In this document: positions 40,001-48,380 of the stretch, piece after piece
How positions within the stretch are numbered: position 1 is the first letter of the stretch
How the letters are laid out: the number at the start of each line of letters is the position of its first letter
NCBI GenBank assembly: GCA_019245755.1
Contig: JAFARC010000045.1
Coordinates: forward strand, 119,295-183,294
Direction of reading: 5' to 3'
Origin: Mycobacteriaceae bacterium
GTDB taxonomy: Bacteria > Actinomycetota > Actinomycetes > Mycobacteriales > Mycobacteriaceae
Length of the DNA: 64,000 bases
Notes under the pieces: generated by a model
Told to the model about the DNA's origin: nothing
What the model saw: only the letters and a program-made list of their open reading frames with translations
Databases searched by the model: none
Translations under genes and position numbers: made by a program

Positions 40001-40638
40001 ACGCCGACCTGGCACAGGTGTACACCGCGTGGGGTGGGTTCGCCTACGGGCGCGAGATGAACGGCCGGCCGGCGACCGACGACATGAACCGCCAGTACCG
40101 GCGAATCGCGGTCGCCGCCAAGAACACCGACAGCCGGGAACACGACATCGCCGATTCCGACGATTACTTCCAGTACCACGGCGGCATGGTCGCGACCGTT
40201 CGGGCCCTCACCGGACGCGATCCGGCGGCCTACATCGGTGACAACACCCGCCCCGACGCGGTGCGCACCCGCAGCCTGTCCGAAGAGACGTCACGGGTGT
40301 TCCGCGCCCGAGTGGTCAACCCCCGCTGGATGGCGGCCATGCGCAGGCACGGCTACAAGGGCGCGTTCGAAATGGCGGCGACGGTCGACTACCTGTTCGG
40401 TTACGACGCCACCGCCAACGTGATGGCCGACTGGATGTATCAGCAGCTCACCGAGCGGTACGTGCTCGACGACGTCAACCGGAAATTCATGGCCGGCGCC
40501 AACCCGTGGGCGCTGCACGGCATGGCCGAGCGGCTGCTGGAGGCGATCGGCCGTGGCATGTGGGCCCAGCCGCACGCCGACACCGTTAACGGCCTGCGCC
40601 GGGTCCTGCTGGAGGCCGAGGGCGCCCTGGAAGCCTGA
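37081..40638 (+). CDS. cobN: Cobaltochelatase, CobN subunit
   Basis: CobN is the large subunit of the ATP-dependent chelatase that inserts cobalt into hydrogenobyrinic acid a,c-diamide, relative of the ChlH/BchH magnesium chelatase subunits. At 1185 residues it is full-length. Recognisable blocks are [114 protein letters not shown] and [18 protein letters not shown]. The GTG start matches the family N-terminus. The usual ATPase partners CobS and CobT are not in the window, so the chelatase may borrow ChlI/ChlD-type subunits encoded elsewhere. Confidence 0.97.
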   Translation: [1185 protein letters not shown]

Positions 40639-40671
40639 TGGCGGGTTCAGTGAGCGGGTCTCGTGATCGGC

Positions 40672-40683
40672 TAGATTCAACCC
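40672..40683 (+). promoter_or_regulatory. Leaderless -10 element of the PPOX gene
   Basis: TAGATT at 40672-40677 lies 6 nt before the GTG at 40684, with no ribosome-binding site. Transcription starting at the GTG is predicted. Confidence 0.45.
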
Positions 40684-41067
40684 GTGACAACGACATTCGC
40701 GGACGTTGCGAACGCCCGTTATCTGCTGCTGACCACCTTCACCAAGGACGGTCGTCCCAAGTCCACACCGATCTGGGCGGCCTCCGACGGCGAACGGCTG
40801 CTCGTCATCACCGAGGAAAAGTCGTGGAAGGTCAAGCGGATTCGGCACACGCCGCGGGTGAGGATCGCCGCCTGCGACATGCGCGGCAACCCGAAGAGCG
40901 ACGCCGTCGAGGCAACGGCGTCCATCCTGGCCAAGTCGGAAACCGACACCGTTTACCGTGCCATCGGTCGGCGCTACGGCATCGTCGGCAAAGTGTTCAA
41001 CGTGGTCAGCAAGCTGCGCGGTGGGCGGGAGCGCAACGTCGGCCTCGAACTGAAGCCCGCGGGCTGA
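40684..41067 (+). CDS. PPOX-class F420/flavin-dependent oxidoreductase
   Basis: A 127-residue split-barrel protein that probably binds coenzyme F420 or FMN. The N-terminus has ARYLLLTTFTKDGRPKSTPIWAASDGERLLVIT, followed by KVKRIRHTPRVRIAACDMRGNPKSDAVEATASIL. The TFTKDGRP and PxW pattern are typical. The same type of gene lies next to cobN in M. tuberculosis. The substrate is unknown. A decayed piece of a related gene follows. Confidence 0.84.
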   Translation: MTTTFADVANARYLLLTTFTKDGRPKSTPIWAASDGERLLVITEEKSWKVKRIRHTPRVRIAACDMRGNPKSDAVEATASILAKSETDTVYRAIGRRYGIVGKVFNVVSKLRGGRERNVGLELKPAG

Positions 41068-41079
41068 CATGGCGCCCAC

Positions 41080-41163
41080 CTGAGCGAACCTGTGGAAGCG
41101 GTCGCCCGGGTGCTGCCGAAGTCCGAGACGCGACGGGTGTACGAGGCGATCCGGAGCCCCCGA
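41080..41163 (+). pseudogene. Fragment of a second PPOX-type gene
   Basis: Reading from 41080, the residues LSEPVEAVARVLPKSETRRV YEAI align with SDAVEATASILAKSETDTVYRAI of the intact PPOX protein just upstream (about residues 75-97), with more than half identical, but not at DNA level. Both the preceding and following parts of such a protein are missing. This is most simply the remains of a neighbouring paralogue that lost most of its length. It is too short to be functional. Confidence 0.6.
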
Positions 41164-41200
41164 TTAGGAACCCCGCGTCGGGCGGGCGCGTTGTCCGTAC

Positions 41201-41677
41201 ATGGTGGTGCCGCTGTTGTGGATCTACGTCGTCGTCGAACTGGCGGCCGTCGTCGGGCTGGCCGCGACGATCGGCGTCGGCTGGACGCTACTGATCGCGC
41301 TGGCGGCGTTCGTCGTCGGGCTGTCGGTCGCCGGCTCGCAGATCAGGCGCCAGCTGGGGCGTCTGCGTGACGGCGTGACCACCGCGCACGGCGCGGTGCG
41401 CGACGGCGCGCTCGTCGCGCTGGGCACCGTGCTGGTGGTGATCCCCGGCCTGGTAACCACGGTGCTGGGCCTGGTGGTCCTGCTGCCGCCGACCCGCGGG
41501 CCCGCCCGGCGGGCGCTGACGTTTTTGGCCGTTCGGCGCGTCGGACGCCGGTACGCCGGCCGCCGCGACTACGTCGACGGGGTCGACGGGGTCGACGGGG
41601 TCGACGGGGAGGTCATCGTCGCTCGCGAGCGGGAGGCACCCCCGATCACCGACGTGCAGCCGCCCGCCCTGCCTTGA
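41201..41677 (+). CDS. fxsA: FxsA-family membrane protein
   Basis: A 158-residue protein of the FxsA family, named after an E. coli protein that modulates phage exclusion by F. Hydrophobic segments LLWIYVVVELAAVVGLAATIG, WTLLIALAAFVVGLSVAGSQI and LVALGTVLVVIPGLVTTVLGLVVLL alternate with basic loops. The C-terminal tail contains four VDG repeats that lie in a DNA repeat. The stop overlaps a TTG start of the amidohydrolase (TTGA). Confidence 0.85.
   Translation: MVVPLLWIYVVVELAAVVGLAATIGVGWTLLIALAAFVVGLSVAGSQIRRQLGRLRDGVTTAHGAVRDGALVALGTVLVVIPGLVTTVLGLVVLLPPTRGPARRALTFLAVRRVGRRYAGRRDYVDGVDGVDGVDGEVIVAREREAPPITDVQPPALP
41573..41608 (+). repeat. Four perfect 9-bp tandem repeats (gtcgacggg)
   Basis: Four exact copies of GTCGACGGG encode (Val-Asp-Gly)x4 from codon 125 of fxsA. 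The unit is a multiple of three, so gain or loss of copies would keep the frame. It is a likely site of length variation between strains. Confidence 0.9.
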
Positions 41678-43263
41678 CCACGCTGCTGGTCAACGGGCGG
41701 ATCTACAGCCCGTCGCACCCCGACGCCAGCGCCATGGCGGTCCGCGACGGATTGGTGGTGTGGTTGGGCAGCGACGATGTCGGGCGGGCGCAGTTCCGCG
41801 GCGCGCGGATCGTCGACCTGAACGGCGGCTTCGTCGCGCCGGCGTTCGTCGACAGCCACGTGCATCTCACCGCCACCGGGCTGACCCTGGCCGGGCTCGA
41901 CCTTCGCCAGGCCACGTCGCGGACACACTGCCTGCAACTGATCGGTGACTACGCCCGCGCTCATCCCGACGGGCCGGTGTGGGGGCACGGCTGGGACGAG
42001 ACAGGGTGGCCCGAGCCGATCGCACCGACCACCGACGACCTCGACGGCGTGCTCGGTAACCGGCCCGGCTATCTCGCCCGGGTCGACCTGCACTCCGCCG
42101 CGACATCGACGTCGCTGCGCCGCCTGGATCCCGATCTGCCGGGTTCGACAGGGTTCGAGCCCCAGCGACCGGTGACCGCCGACGCGCATCACCGGGTGCG
42201 GGCCGCCGCGCGCGCACTGCTGACGGCCGACCAGCGGGCACGCGCGCGCGCCGCCGCGCTCGACGCGGCCGCCGCCCACGGCGTCGTTGCGGTGCACGAG
42301 TGCGCCGGCCCGAACATCGGCGGACTCGAGGACTGGGTGGAAATCCGCGACATGGTCCACGGCGTGGAGGTGATGGGGTATTGGGGCGAGGCCGTGGCAA
42401 GCGCCGAGGAAGCCAACGCCCTCGTCGCTGCCACCGGCGCCCGCGGCCTGGCCGGCGACCTGTTCGTCGACGGCGCGCTCGGATCACACACCGCCTGGTT
42501 GCAGCGGCCGTACGTCGACGCCGGCCACCGCGGCAACGCCTACCTCGACCCCGACACGATCACCGCGCACATCGGAGCCTGCACGAAGGCCGGTATCCCG
42601 GCCGGATTTCACGTCATCGGCGACGCCGCGGTCACCGCCGTCGTCGCCGCGTTCGCCGCGGTGGCGGACCGGCAGGGCGTCACCCGGCTGGCACGCTGCG
42701 GGCACCGCCTGGAGCACCTGGAAATGATCAGCGCCGCACAAGCTAGCCAGCTGGCCCGATGGGGTGTCAGCGCCAGCGTGCAACCGAATTTCGACGCACT
42801 GTGGGGCGGCGACGACGGCATGTACGCGCGCCGGCTGGGCCCGCAGCGAGCCCGGCTGTTGAATCCGCTGGCGCTGTTAGCATCGCAAGGCGTGCCCCTC
42901 GCCTTCGGCTCCGATACGCCGGTGACGAGCATGAATCCCTGGGAAACCGTGCGAGCCGCGGCACGTCATCAGACCCCGGGCAGCGCGCTGTCGGTTCGGG
43001 CGGCGTTCACCGCGGCCACCCGCGGCGCATGGCGGGCCGCGGGCATCCGCGACGGCATCACCGGCACGCTGGTTCCGGGCGCGCCCGCCTGCTACGCGGT
43101 GTGGGACGCAGGCCCGCTGCACGTCGAGGCCCCGGGGGACGCGGCGCAGCGGTGGTCCACCGATCCGCGTGCCCGGGTTCCCCCGCTGCCGCGGCTGTCC
43201 CCCGACGACCCCCTGCCCAGCTGCGTGCGTACGGTGCACCGCGGCCAGGTCATCCATGGCTGA
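41674..43263 (+). CDS. Amidohydrolase family 3 (YtcJ-like) metalloenzyme
   Basis: A 529-residue metal-dependent hydrolase. The first metal-binding strand is [12 protein letters not shown] (His-x-His), a later GYWGEAV and [13 protein letters not shown] are typical of YtcJ-type members, and the remaining ligands appear in [24 protein letters not shown] and [24 protein letters not shown] (Asp). Substrates in this group are N-substituted amino acids or exoenzymatic amides, but none can be assigned here. The start appears to be TTG 41674, coupled to fxsA; the end overlaps lnt by 8 nt. Confidence 0.87.
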   Translation: MTTLLVNGRIYSPSHPDASAMAVRDGLVVWLGSDDVGRAQFRGARIVDLNGGFVAPAFVDSHVHLTATGLTLAGLDLRQATSRTHCLQLIGDYARAHPDGPVWGHGWDETGWPEPIAPTTDDLDGVLGNRPGYLARVDLHSAATSTSLRRLDPDLPGSTGFEPQRPVTADAHHRVRAAARALLTADQRARARAAALDAAAAHGVVAVHECAGPNIGGLEDWVEIRDMVHGVEVMGYWGEAVASAEEANALVAATGARGLAGDLFVDGALGSHTAWLQRPYVDAGHRGNAYLDPDTITAHIGACTKAGIPAGFHVIGDAAVTAVVAAFAAVADRQGVTRLARCGHRLEHLEMISAAQASQLARWGVSASVQPNFDALWGGDDGMYARRLGPQRARLLNPLALLASQGVPLAFGSDTPVTSMNPWETVRAAARHQTPGSALSVRAAFTAATRGAWRAAGIRDGITGTLVPGAPACYAVWDAGPLHVEAPGDAAQRWSTDPRARVPPLPRLSPDDPLPSCVRTVHRGQVIHG

Positions 43264-44980
43264 GGTGACCAGCATCGGCAACCCCGGGCGGGGCCGGCAC
43301 GCGGCCCCCGACGTCGACGACGCCGGCGACACCCGGGTGCGTCGCCTCGGACGCGGCGTCGTGGACAGGCTGCCGGCCGCGGCCGTGGCGATCGGGGCCG
43401 GGCTCCTGCTCTGCGTCAGCTTCGCGCCGTTCGGCTTCTGGTACGCCGCGATCGTGGCTTTCGCGCTGCTCGCCTTCCTCTTCACCCGCGAATCCGTTCG
43501 ACTGGCCGCCGGTTTCGGATACGGCCTGCTGTGCGGATTGGCGTTCTATCTGCCGCTGCTGCCGTGGACCGGCGAACTGGTCGGGGTGGGGCCGTGGCTG
43601 GCGCTGTCGGTGGTGTGCGCGCTGTTTCCCGGGCTGTTCGGGGCGCTCGCCGTCGTGGTGCGGCGGCTACCCGGCTGGCCGGTCTGGTTCGCGGCGCTGT
43701 GGGCGGCGGTCGAGTGGTTGAAATGCACCGTGCCGTTCGGGGGGTTCCCCTGGGGCGTGGTGGGCTTCGGCCAGACCGCTGGGCCGCTGCTGGTCATCGC
43801 GAAACTCGGCGGGGCCCCGCTGCTATCGTTCGCGGTCGCGCTCGCCGGGGCCGGGCTGACCTCGCTGGCAGTCGAGATCCATCGGTGGTGGCGCATGGGT
43901 GCCGAACGCACCCAAACGCCGCCGCGGGTGGTGCTGCCCGGCGCGTGCATCTGCCTGGTGCTGTTCGGCACCACGGCGCTGTGGCCCGGGGTGCACCAGT
44001 CGGGCATCGGCGCAGGCGCCGATCCCACCATCAACGTGGCCGCGGTGCAGGGCAACGTGCCCCGACTGGGGCTGGACTTCAACGCCCAGCGGCGGGAGGT
44101 GCTCGACTACCACGTGCGCGAAACACTGCAGCTGGCCGACGACATCCGAGCCGGTCGCTCGCCACAGCCGCAGTTCGTCATCTGGCCGGAGGACTCTTCG
44201 GACGTCGACCCGATCAGCAACCCCGACGCGGCGCAGCAGATCTTCGTCGCCGCGCAGGCCGTCAACGCGCCGATCCTGGTCGGCAGCGTGCTGGCGCGCG
44301 CGGATTCCACGCCGGACAACCCGACCTCGACCAACACGGTGCTGGTGTGGGATCCCAACGCCGGCCCCACCGACCGTCACGACAAGCAGATCGTGCAGCC
44401 CTTCGGCGAGTACCTGCCATGGCGGGGCTTCTTCACGCACCTGTCGGGCTACGCCGACCGGGCCGGCTATTTCGTGCCCGGCCACGGCAGCGGCGTGGTG
44501 CAGGCCGCCGGGGTCGCGGTCGGGGTGGCGACGTGCTGGGAGGTGATCTTCGACCGCGCCCCCCGGCAATCGGTACTCAACGGCGCACAGCTGCTGGCCG
44601 TGCCCACCAACAACGCGACCTTCGACGAGGACATGAGCGAGCAGCAGTTGGCGTTCGCCAAGCTGCGGGCGGTCGAGCACGACCGCTACACGGTCGTTGC
44701 GGGCACCACCGGGATCAGCGCGGTCATCGCTCCCGACGGGCGAGAAATCGCCCGCACCGGCTTTTTCGAACCCGCCTACCTGGACAAACAGGTCCACCTG
44801 AAGACCAACCTGACCCCGGCCATGCGATGGGGCCCAGTCCTGCAGTGGGCCCTGATCGTGATCGGTGGCGCCGCCCTGCTGGCCGCAATACTGCACAATG
44901 GTTGGTTCATGCGTCGCCGGGACCGGCGAGCAAGCGACTCGGCGCCCGCAGCGGGCGACACGGACGAAGGAGCCACATGA
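43256..44980 (+). CDS. lnt: Apolipoprotein N-acyltransferase
   Basis: Lnt adds the third acyl chain to the N-terminal cysteine of lipoproteins at the outer face of the inner membrane. The 574 residues comprise several N-terminal helices ([27 protein letters not shown] onwards) and a nitrilase-like domain with the catalytic triad Glu ([12 protein letters not shown]), Lys ([19 protein letters not shown]) and Cys ([12 protein letters not shown]). ATG 43256 was chosen; an in-frame start further upstream lies inside the amidohydrolase. It overlaps ppm1 by ATGA. In M. tuberculosis the two are one polypeptide, while M. smegmatis has them separate, as here. Confidence 0.95.
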   Translation: MAEVTSIGNPGRGRHAAPDVDDAGDTRVRRLGRGVVDRLPAAAVAIGAGLLLCVSFAPFGFWYAAIVAFALLAFLFTRESVRLAAGFGYGLLCGLAFYLPLLPWTGELVGVGPWLALSVVCALFPGLFGALAVVVRRLPGWPVWFAALWAAVEWLKCTVPFGGFPWGVVGFGQTAGPLLVIAKLGGAPLLSFAVALAGAGLTSLAVEIHRWWRMGAERTQTPPRVVLPGACICLVLFGTTALWPGVHQSGIGAGADPTINVAAVQGNVPRLGLDFNAQRREVLDYHVRETLQLADDIRAGRSPQPQFVIWPEDSSDVDPISNPDAAQQIFVAAQAVNAPILVGSVLARADSTPDNPTSTNTVLVWDPNAGPTDRHDKQIVQPFGEYLPWRGFFTHLSGYADRAGYFVPGHGSGVVQAAGVAVGVATCWEVIFDRAPRQSVLNGAQLLAVPTNNATFDEDMSEQQLAFAKLRAVEHDRYTVVAGTTGISAVIAPDGREIARTGFFEPAYLDKQVHLKTNLTPAMRWGPVLQWALIVIGGAALLAAILHNGWFMRRRDRRASDSAPAAGDTDEGAT

Positions 44981-45771
44981 CCTCCGGCGCGGGAGCGCAG
45001 CGACACCGGAAGAACGGCCAGGCGGAGCGGCCGAGCCGGCACACGCTGGCCATCATCCCGACCTACAACGAGCGGGAAAACCTGCCGCTGATCGTCGAGC
45101 GGTTACACCGCGCCCAACCCGGCGTCCACATCCTCGTCGTCGACGACAGCAGCCCGGACGGCACCGGGGAGCTGGCCGACCAGCTCGCCGGTGCCGAGGG
45201 CGAGCGCATCCACGTCATGCACCGCACCGCCAAGGACGGGCTCGGTGCGGCCTACCTGGCCGGGTTCGCGTGGGGTCTGAACCGCGAATACTCGGTGCTG
45301 GTCGAGATGGACGCCGACGGCAGCCATTCGCCGGAGCAGCTGTACCGGCTGCTCGACGCCATCGACAACGGCGCCGACCTGGCGATCGGCTCGCGATACG
45401 TCGCCGGCGGCACCGTGCGCAACTGGCCATGGCGCCGGCTGCTGCTGTCAAAGACGGCCAACACCTACTCGCGGGTGCTGCTGGGTGTCGGCGTGCACGA
45501 CATCACCGCCGGCTACCGCGCCTACCGGCGGGAGGTGCTGGAGAAGATCGACCTGGCGGCCGTCGACTCGAAGGGCTACTGCTTCCAGATCGACCTGACC
45601 TGGCGCACCATCACCAACGGCTTCGTCGTCGTCGAGGTGCCGATCACTTTCGTCGAGCGCGAACTGGGCGTGTCGAAGATGAGCGGATCCAACATCCGCG
45701 AAGCGATGGTCAAGGTCGCGCAGTGGGGCATCCGCGGGCGCATGGACCGCACCCGCGACAGCGTGAGCTGA
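44977..45771 (+). CDS. ppm1: Polyprenol-monophosphomannose synthase
   Basis: Ppm1 (DPM1-like, GT2) transfers mannose from GDP-mannose to polyprenol phosphate, supplying mannose donors for lipomannan, lipoarabinomannan and protein mannosylation. The 264-residue protein has a short basic N-terminus, the donor site [20 protein letters not shown], the metal motif [15 protein letters not shown] (DAD) and [13 protein letters not shown]. No membrane helices are seen, so it probably relies on the adjacent membrane enzyme Lnt for localisation, as proposed for M. smegmatis. The stop directly abuts that of rbpA on the other strand. Confidence 0.96.
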   Translation: MTSGAGAQRHRKNGQAERPSRHTLAIIPTYNERENLPLIVERLHRAQPGVHILVVDDSSPDGTGELADQLAGAEGERIHVMHRTAKDGLGAAYLAGFAWGLNREYSVLVEMDADGSHSPEQLYRLLDAIDNGADLAIGSRYVAGGTVRNWPWRRLLLSKTANTYSRVLLGVGVHDITAGYRAYRREVLEKIDLAAVDSKGYCFQIDLTWRTITNGFVVVEVPITFVERELGVSKMSGSNIREAMVKVAQWGIRGRMDRTRDSVS

Positions 45772-46116
45772 TCAGGAGACGCTACCGCGGCGGCGGTGCT
45801 TGATGATCTCCAGCCGCTCCTTGAGCAGCTCGTCGAGCTCCTCGACCGTGCGGCGCTCCAGCAGCATGTCCCAGTGCGTGCGGGGCGGCTTGACCTTCTT
45901 CGGCTCGGGCAAATCACCCTCGATCAGCGTGCCCTCCATGCCGTTGCGGCACAGCCAGGTGCCCGGAATCTCGGCATCGTCGGCGAACGGGACCTCGAAC
46001 TCCTCGCCGTTGTCCGTGCGATACCGCGCGATCTGACGCGGCGCCAGGTCGTGGTTGCGGTCGGTCTCGTAGCTCACGGCTCCAAGGCGACTGCCTCGCA
46101 GGACGCGATCAGCCAT
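45772..46116 (-). CDS. rbpA: RNA polymerase-binding protein RbpA
   Basis: RbpA binds sigma A and promoter DNA and stabilises open complexes; it also affects rifampicin response. The 114 residues are nearly the textbook sequence: ADRVLRGSRLGAVSYETDRNHDLAPRQIARYRT, the zinc-ribbon-like core with one remaining Cys (TWLCRNGMEGTL), the basic linker EPKKVKPPRTHWDMLLER and a sigma-interaction helix. ATG 46116 has GGAG 8 nt upstream; a GTG six nt earlier is too close to that site. The tail IIKHRRRGSVS is slightly longer than in M. tuberculosis. Confidence 0.97.
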   Translation of the reverse strand: MADRVLRGSRLGAVSYETDRNHDLAPRQIARYRTDNGEEFEVPFADDAEIPGTWLCRNGMEGTLIEGDLPEPKKVKPPRTHWDMLLERRTVEELDELLKERLEIIKHRRRGSVS

Positions 46117-46265
46117 CGTCACTACTCCTATCAGCGAAATCTCTCCCGGTTAGGAAACGCAGATCCGCTGCCTGCAGTTCCCTGGCTCGATGTGCACGCA
46201 TCGAGCCACGCGGGCACCTTCATCCTACCGGGCTTTGCCCGCCGGGCCGTCTAGAGTCGTCACCC

Positions 46266-46589
46266 GTGGAGCGTCGATGTCGACCATGCCGCTGGTGCGG
46301 GCGCGAAGTCGCCGACGCCAGCCAGGGGCGGCGCCGGCAATACTGCAGGCAGTCGTGCCGGCAGCGCGCCTATGAGCAGCGGGCGGCGGTGAAGGGCACG
46401 ACGGTGCCCGTCGACTCGGTGGTGCTGTCCGCCGACGAGGCCGCGCAGCTGTGCGACCGGGTCTACCAGGTCCGATGCGCGGCCGAGGACGTCGCAACCG
46501 CGGTGGACGAGGGAGCCGAACCGCGCGAGCTGCGTGAGCTATGCGCCGCGCTGATGCGCGCGGCACGGGCGGCCGACGGCTGGCGCTGA
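46266..46589 (+). CDS. Small protein with N-terminal Cys-rich (zinc-finger-like) motif
   Basis: A 107-residue protein of unknown function. The N-terminus RRCRPCRWCGREV...GRRRQYCRQSCRQRAYEQRA has two C-x2/3-C pairs, resembling a small zinc finger of the type seen in short actinobacterial DNA-binding-like proteins. The rest is helical (VVLSADEAAQLCDRVYQVRCAAEDVATAVDEG, ELRELCAALMRAARAAD). GTG 46266 follows a -10-like TAGAGT by 8 nt. It is divergent from rbpA, where M. tuberculosis, as I recall, also has a small hypothetical gene. DNA or RNA binding is plausible, not shown. Confidence 0.72.
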   Translation: MERRCRPCRWCGREVADASQGRRRQYCRQSCRQRAYEQRAAVKGTTVPVDSVVLSADEAAQLCDRVYQVRCAAEDVATAVDEGAEPRELRELCAALMRAARAADGWR

Positions 46590-46597
46590 CAGATCAC

Positions 46598-47073
46598 GTC
46601 ACGGAGAATTTCTTCTGGTTTCTGCCCACCAACGGCGACAGCCGCTCGATCTTCGGCGAGTCGCACGCGTCGACGCATCACGAGGGTGTGCTGATCCCGA
46701 CCGGTACCTGGGGCGAGCCACCGTCGGCCGCCGCGGAGAAGATCGAGCGGGTCCGCGCGCTGGCCGAAAAACGCGGGCGCAGTGTGAGGTTCGGCATCCG
46801 GCTGCACACCATCAGCCGGGACACCTCGGCGGCGGCGTGGGCAGTCGCCGAGGAACTGGTCGCGAAGCTGACCCCCGAGCAGATCGCCAAAGCCACTGAA
46901 CTGCATTCGAAGTCGCAGTCGGAAGGGCAGCGCCGGATGACGGCGCTGCACGGCGGGCGCATCGACCAACTGGAGATCTACCCCTACCTGTGGGCCGGGG
47001 TGGGCTGGTCCGTGGCGGGGCGGCCACCGCGCTCGTCGTGCTGCCGTTGCTGCGGCAGAAGGGAATCGCCTAG
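46598..47073 (+). pseudogene. Relic of an SsuD-like LLM-class flavin monooxygenase
   Basis: The translated fragments match the alkanesulfonate monooxygenase (SsuD) type in order but with large gaps: NFFWFLPTNGDSRSI (N-terminus), GVLIPTG, then directly TWGEPPSAAAEKIERVRALAEKRG, RFGIRLHTISRDTS, RRMTALHGGRIDQLEIYPYLWAGVG. About 130 internal residues, including most of the flavin barrel, are gone. After WAGVG the match continues only in another frame (GLVRGGAATALV), so there is also a frameshift, and the C-terminus is lost, with a stop at 47071. An intact enzyme has about 380 residues. The gene is dead. Possible loss by recombination between two TGG-containing short repeats is inferred from the TWGE junction. 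Confidence 0.85.
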
Positions 47074-47194
47074 GCCCGTAGCCGGGTGGGCGCAAATCGT
47101 CATTCGGTGATTCCGGGCAGCTCATTTGTGGTTGGCTAAGTTGTCGACGTCGGCTCTGTTGCGGCATCGACCCAGGCATGAAGGGAGCTCACCA

Positions 47195-47557
47195 ATGTTG
47201 TTCTCCAGCCCTACGGTGCACGGTGCGATCGTTGCCACGGTGGGTGCTGCGGCGATAGCCGGCATGATGTTCTCGGGCGCCTCATCGGCGTCTGCTCAAC
47301 CCGCGCCGCCTGCCCCGCTACCGCCTGATTGCAACGCCGCCAACCTCGCGCGAGTGTCGGCAGGTGTCGCCTCGGCGACCGCTGACTACCTCGACAGTCA
47401 TCCAGACGTCAACAACTTCCTCACGGGTCTGCACGGTTTACCGAACGACGAAATTCCCACCGACGTTCGCAACTACATGAATGCCAACCCACAGGTCCAA
47501 TCCGACCTCACCGCGATCCGCCAGCCGTTGACCGACTTACGGAATCGCTGCCAGTGA
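47195..47557 (+). CDS. Exported haemophore-type haem-binding protein (MHB family)
   Basis: A 120-residue secreted protein. The signal peptide (VHGAIVATVGAAAIAGMMFSGASSASAQ) is followed by a small helical domain typical of mycobacterial haemophore proteins: CNAANLARVSAGVASATADYLDSHPDVNNFLTGL, VRNYMNANPQVQSDLTAIRQPLTDLRNRCQ. The two cysteines bracket the domain and probably form a disulfide. Family members bind haem in the culture medium or periplasm; binding here is inferred. AAGGGAG precedes ATG 47195. Another small exported protein follows 37 nt later. Confidence 0.82.
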   Translation: MLFSSPTVHGAIVATVGAAAIAGMMFSGASSASAQPAPPAPLPPDCNAANLARVSAGVASATADYLDSHPDVNNFLTGLHGLPNDEIPTDVRNYMNANPQVQSDLTAIRQPLTDLRNRCQ

Positions 47558-47594
47558 TCACGCCGGATCCGCGCTTTTTGAGGGGACACGCAAA

Positions 47595-47891
47595 ATGAGT
47601 CAACGAGTGCGTTGGTGGGCCGCGATGTCAGCGGCCGTGATCGCATCAGTCGCTGTTCCGGCGACCGCGCTCGTCATCGCGCCCGCCGGAGCCGCCAAGG
47701 CCGACGTCTGTGCAAGCGCTGGAAGACGGGTATCCGTGTCGGGCTGCGCCAACGTCGCAGACGCTGTCGCACCGTACGTCCCACCGCCGGCGTACTACGC
47801 GCCGTTGCCGGACGACCCGCCGCCGCCGCCGAACGTCAGCGGGTGTGTGAGCTACAACGGGCGGTGGGTCAGCGCCGGCGGATGCACGTGA
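47595..47891 (+). CDS. Small exported protein with two Cys-bracketed repeats
   Basis: A 98-residue protein of unknown function. A signal peptide (RWWAAMSAAVIASVAVPATALVIAPAGAAKA) leads to two short matching units, CASAGRRVSVSGC and CVSYNGRWVSAGGC, pattern C-x3-GR-x-VS-x2-GC, separated by a Pro-rich linker (YVPPPAYYAPLPDDPPPPPN). Each unit could close a small disulfide loop. GAGGGG precedes the ATG. It is probably co-transcribed with the haemophore-like gene upstream and ends 3 nt from the convergent nitroreductase gene. Confidence 0.7.
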   Translation: MSQRVRWWAAMSAAVIASVAVPATALVIAPAGAAKADVCASAGRRVSVSGCANVADAVAPYVPPPAYYAPLPDDPPPPPNVSGCVSYNGRWVSAGGCT

Positions 47892-47894
47892 CGT

Positions 47895-48314
47895 TCACGT
47901 CGCCGGCGCGAGCTTGAGCTTCACATACTGTTGGATGCCGACACGGTCAAAGGTGCGCCGACGCCTCGGCGGCAGCATCGGCCCAGCCGCTGCGGCGTCG
48001 ATGAGCTCGGGCCGCACGACCTCGTAGCTTCGACCCTCCGCTGAAATCGTCGCGCGCCCGGCCGCGAGCACGTTTTGCAGCCAGTCCACCCGCGTGCCGT
48101 AGGGCAGCGGAATGATGAAACCGTCCGGCAGCGGCTCGGCCACCACCGGCGTGACGTACTGCTTGCCCGAGCGACGCCCGGTGTGTCCGACAGCCGCGGC
48201 GTAGAAGTGCTTGCGACCGGCAAGCCCCATCATGACCGGGTTGAGCAGATACTTGTTCCACTTCCGAACCGCCTTGAGCATCGAAGCGGGCCAGCTTGCC
48301 GGTGCCAGCGACAT
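47895..48314 (-). CDS. Deazaflavin-dependent nitroreductase-family protein (Ddn-like)
   Basis: A 139-residue member of the F420-binding nitroreductase/DUF385 family that includes Ddn. Typical features are VRKWNKYLLNPVMMGLAGRKHFYAAAVGHTGRRSGKQYVTPVVAE and DGFIIPLPYGTRVDWLQNVLAAGRATI. Members reduce quinones or nitro compounds with F420H2; substrate unknown. The ATG has an unusually strong AGGAGGAGG upstream. An inverted repeat about 75-90 nt upstream may be a repressor site. Confidence 0.85.
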   Translation of the reverse strand: MSLAPASWPASMLKAVRKWNKYLLNPVMMGLAGRKHFYAAAVGHTGRRSGKQYVTPVVAEPLPDGFIIPLPYGTRVDWLQNVLAAGRATISAEGRSYEVVRPELIDAAAAGPMLPPRRRRTFDRVGIQQYVKLKLAPAT

Positions 48315-48380
48315 GGTGCCTCCTCCTGAACCACCCTCCGTGATGGCGTGGACGGCGCCGGAGCGGAGGACGGAACGTTA

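Noticed and set aside
43531..45771. A 746-codon frame suggesting an lnt-ppm1 fusion
   Set aside because: Its first 482 codons are lnt in the wrong frame. The true lnt ends at 44980 and ppm1 starts at 44977, so the two proteins are separate.
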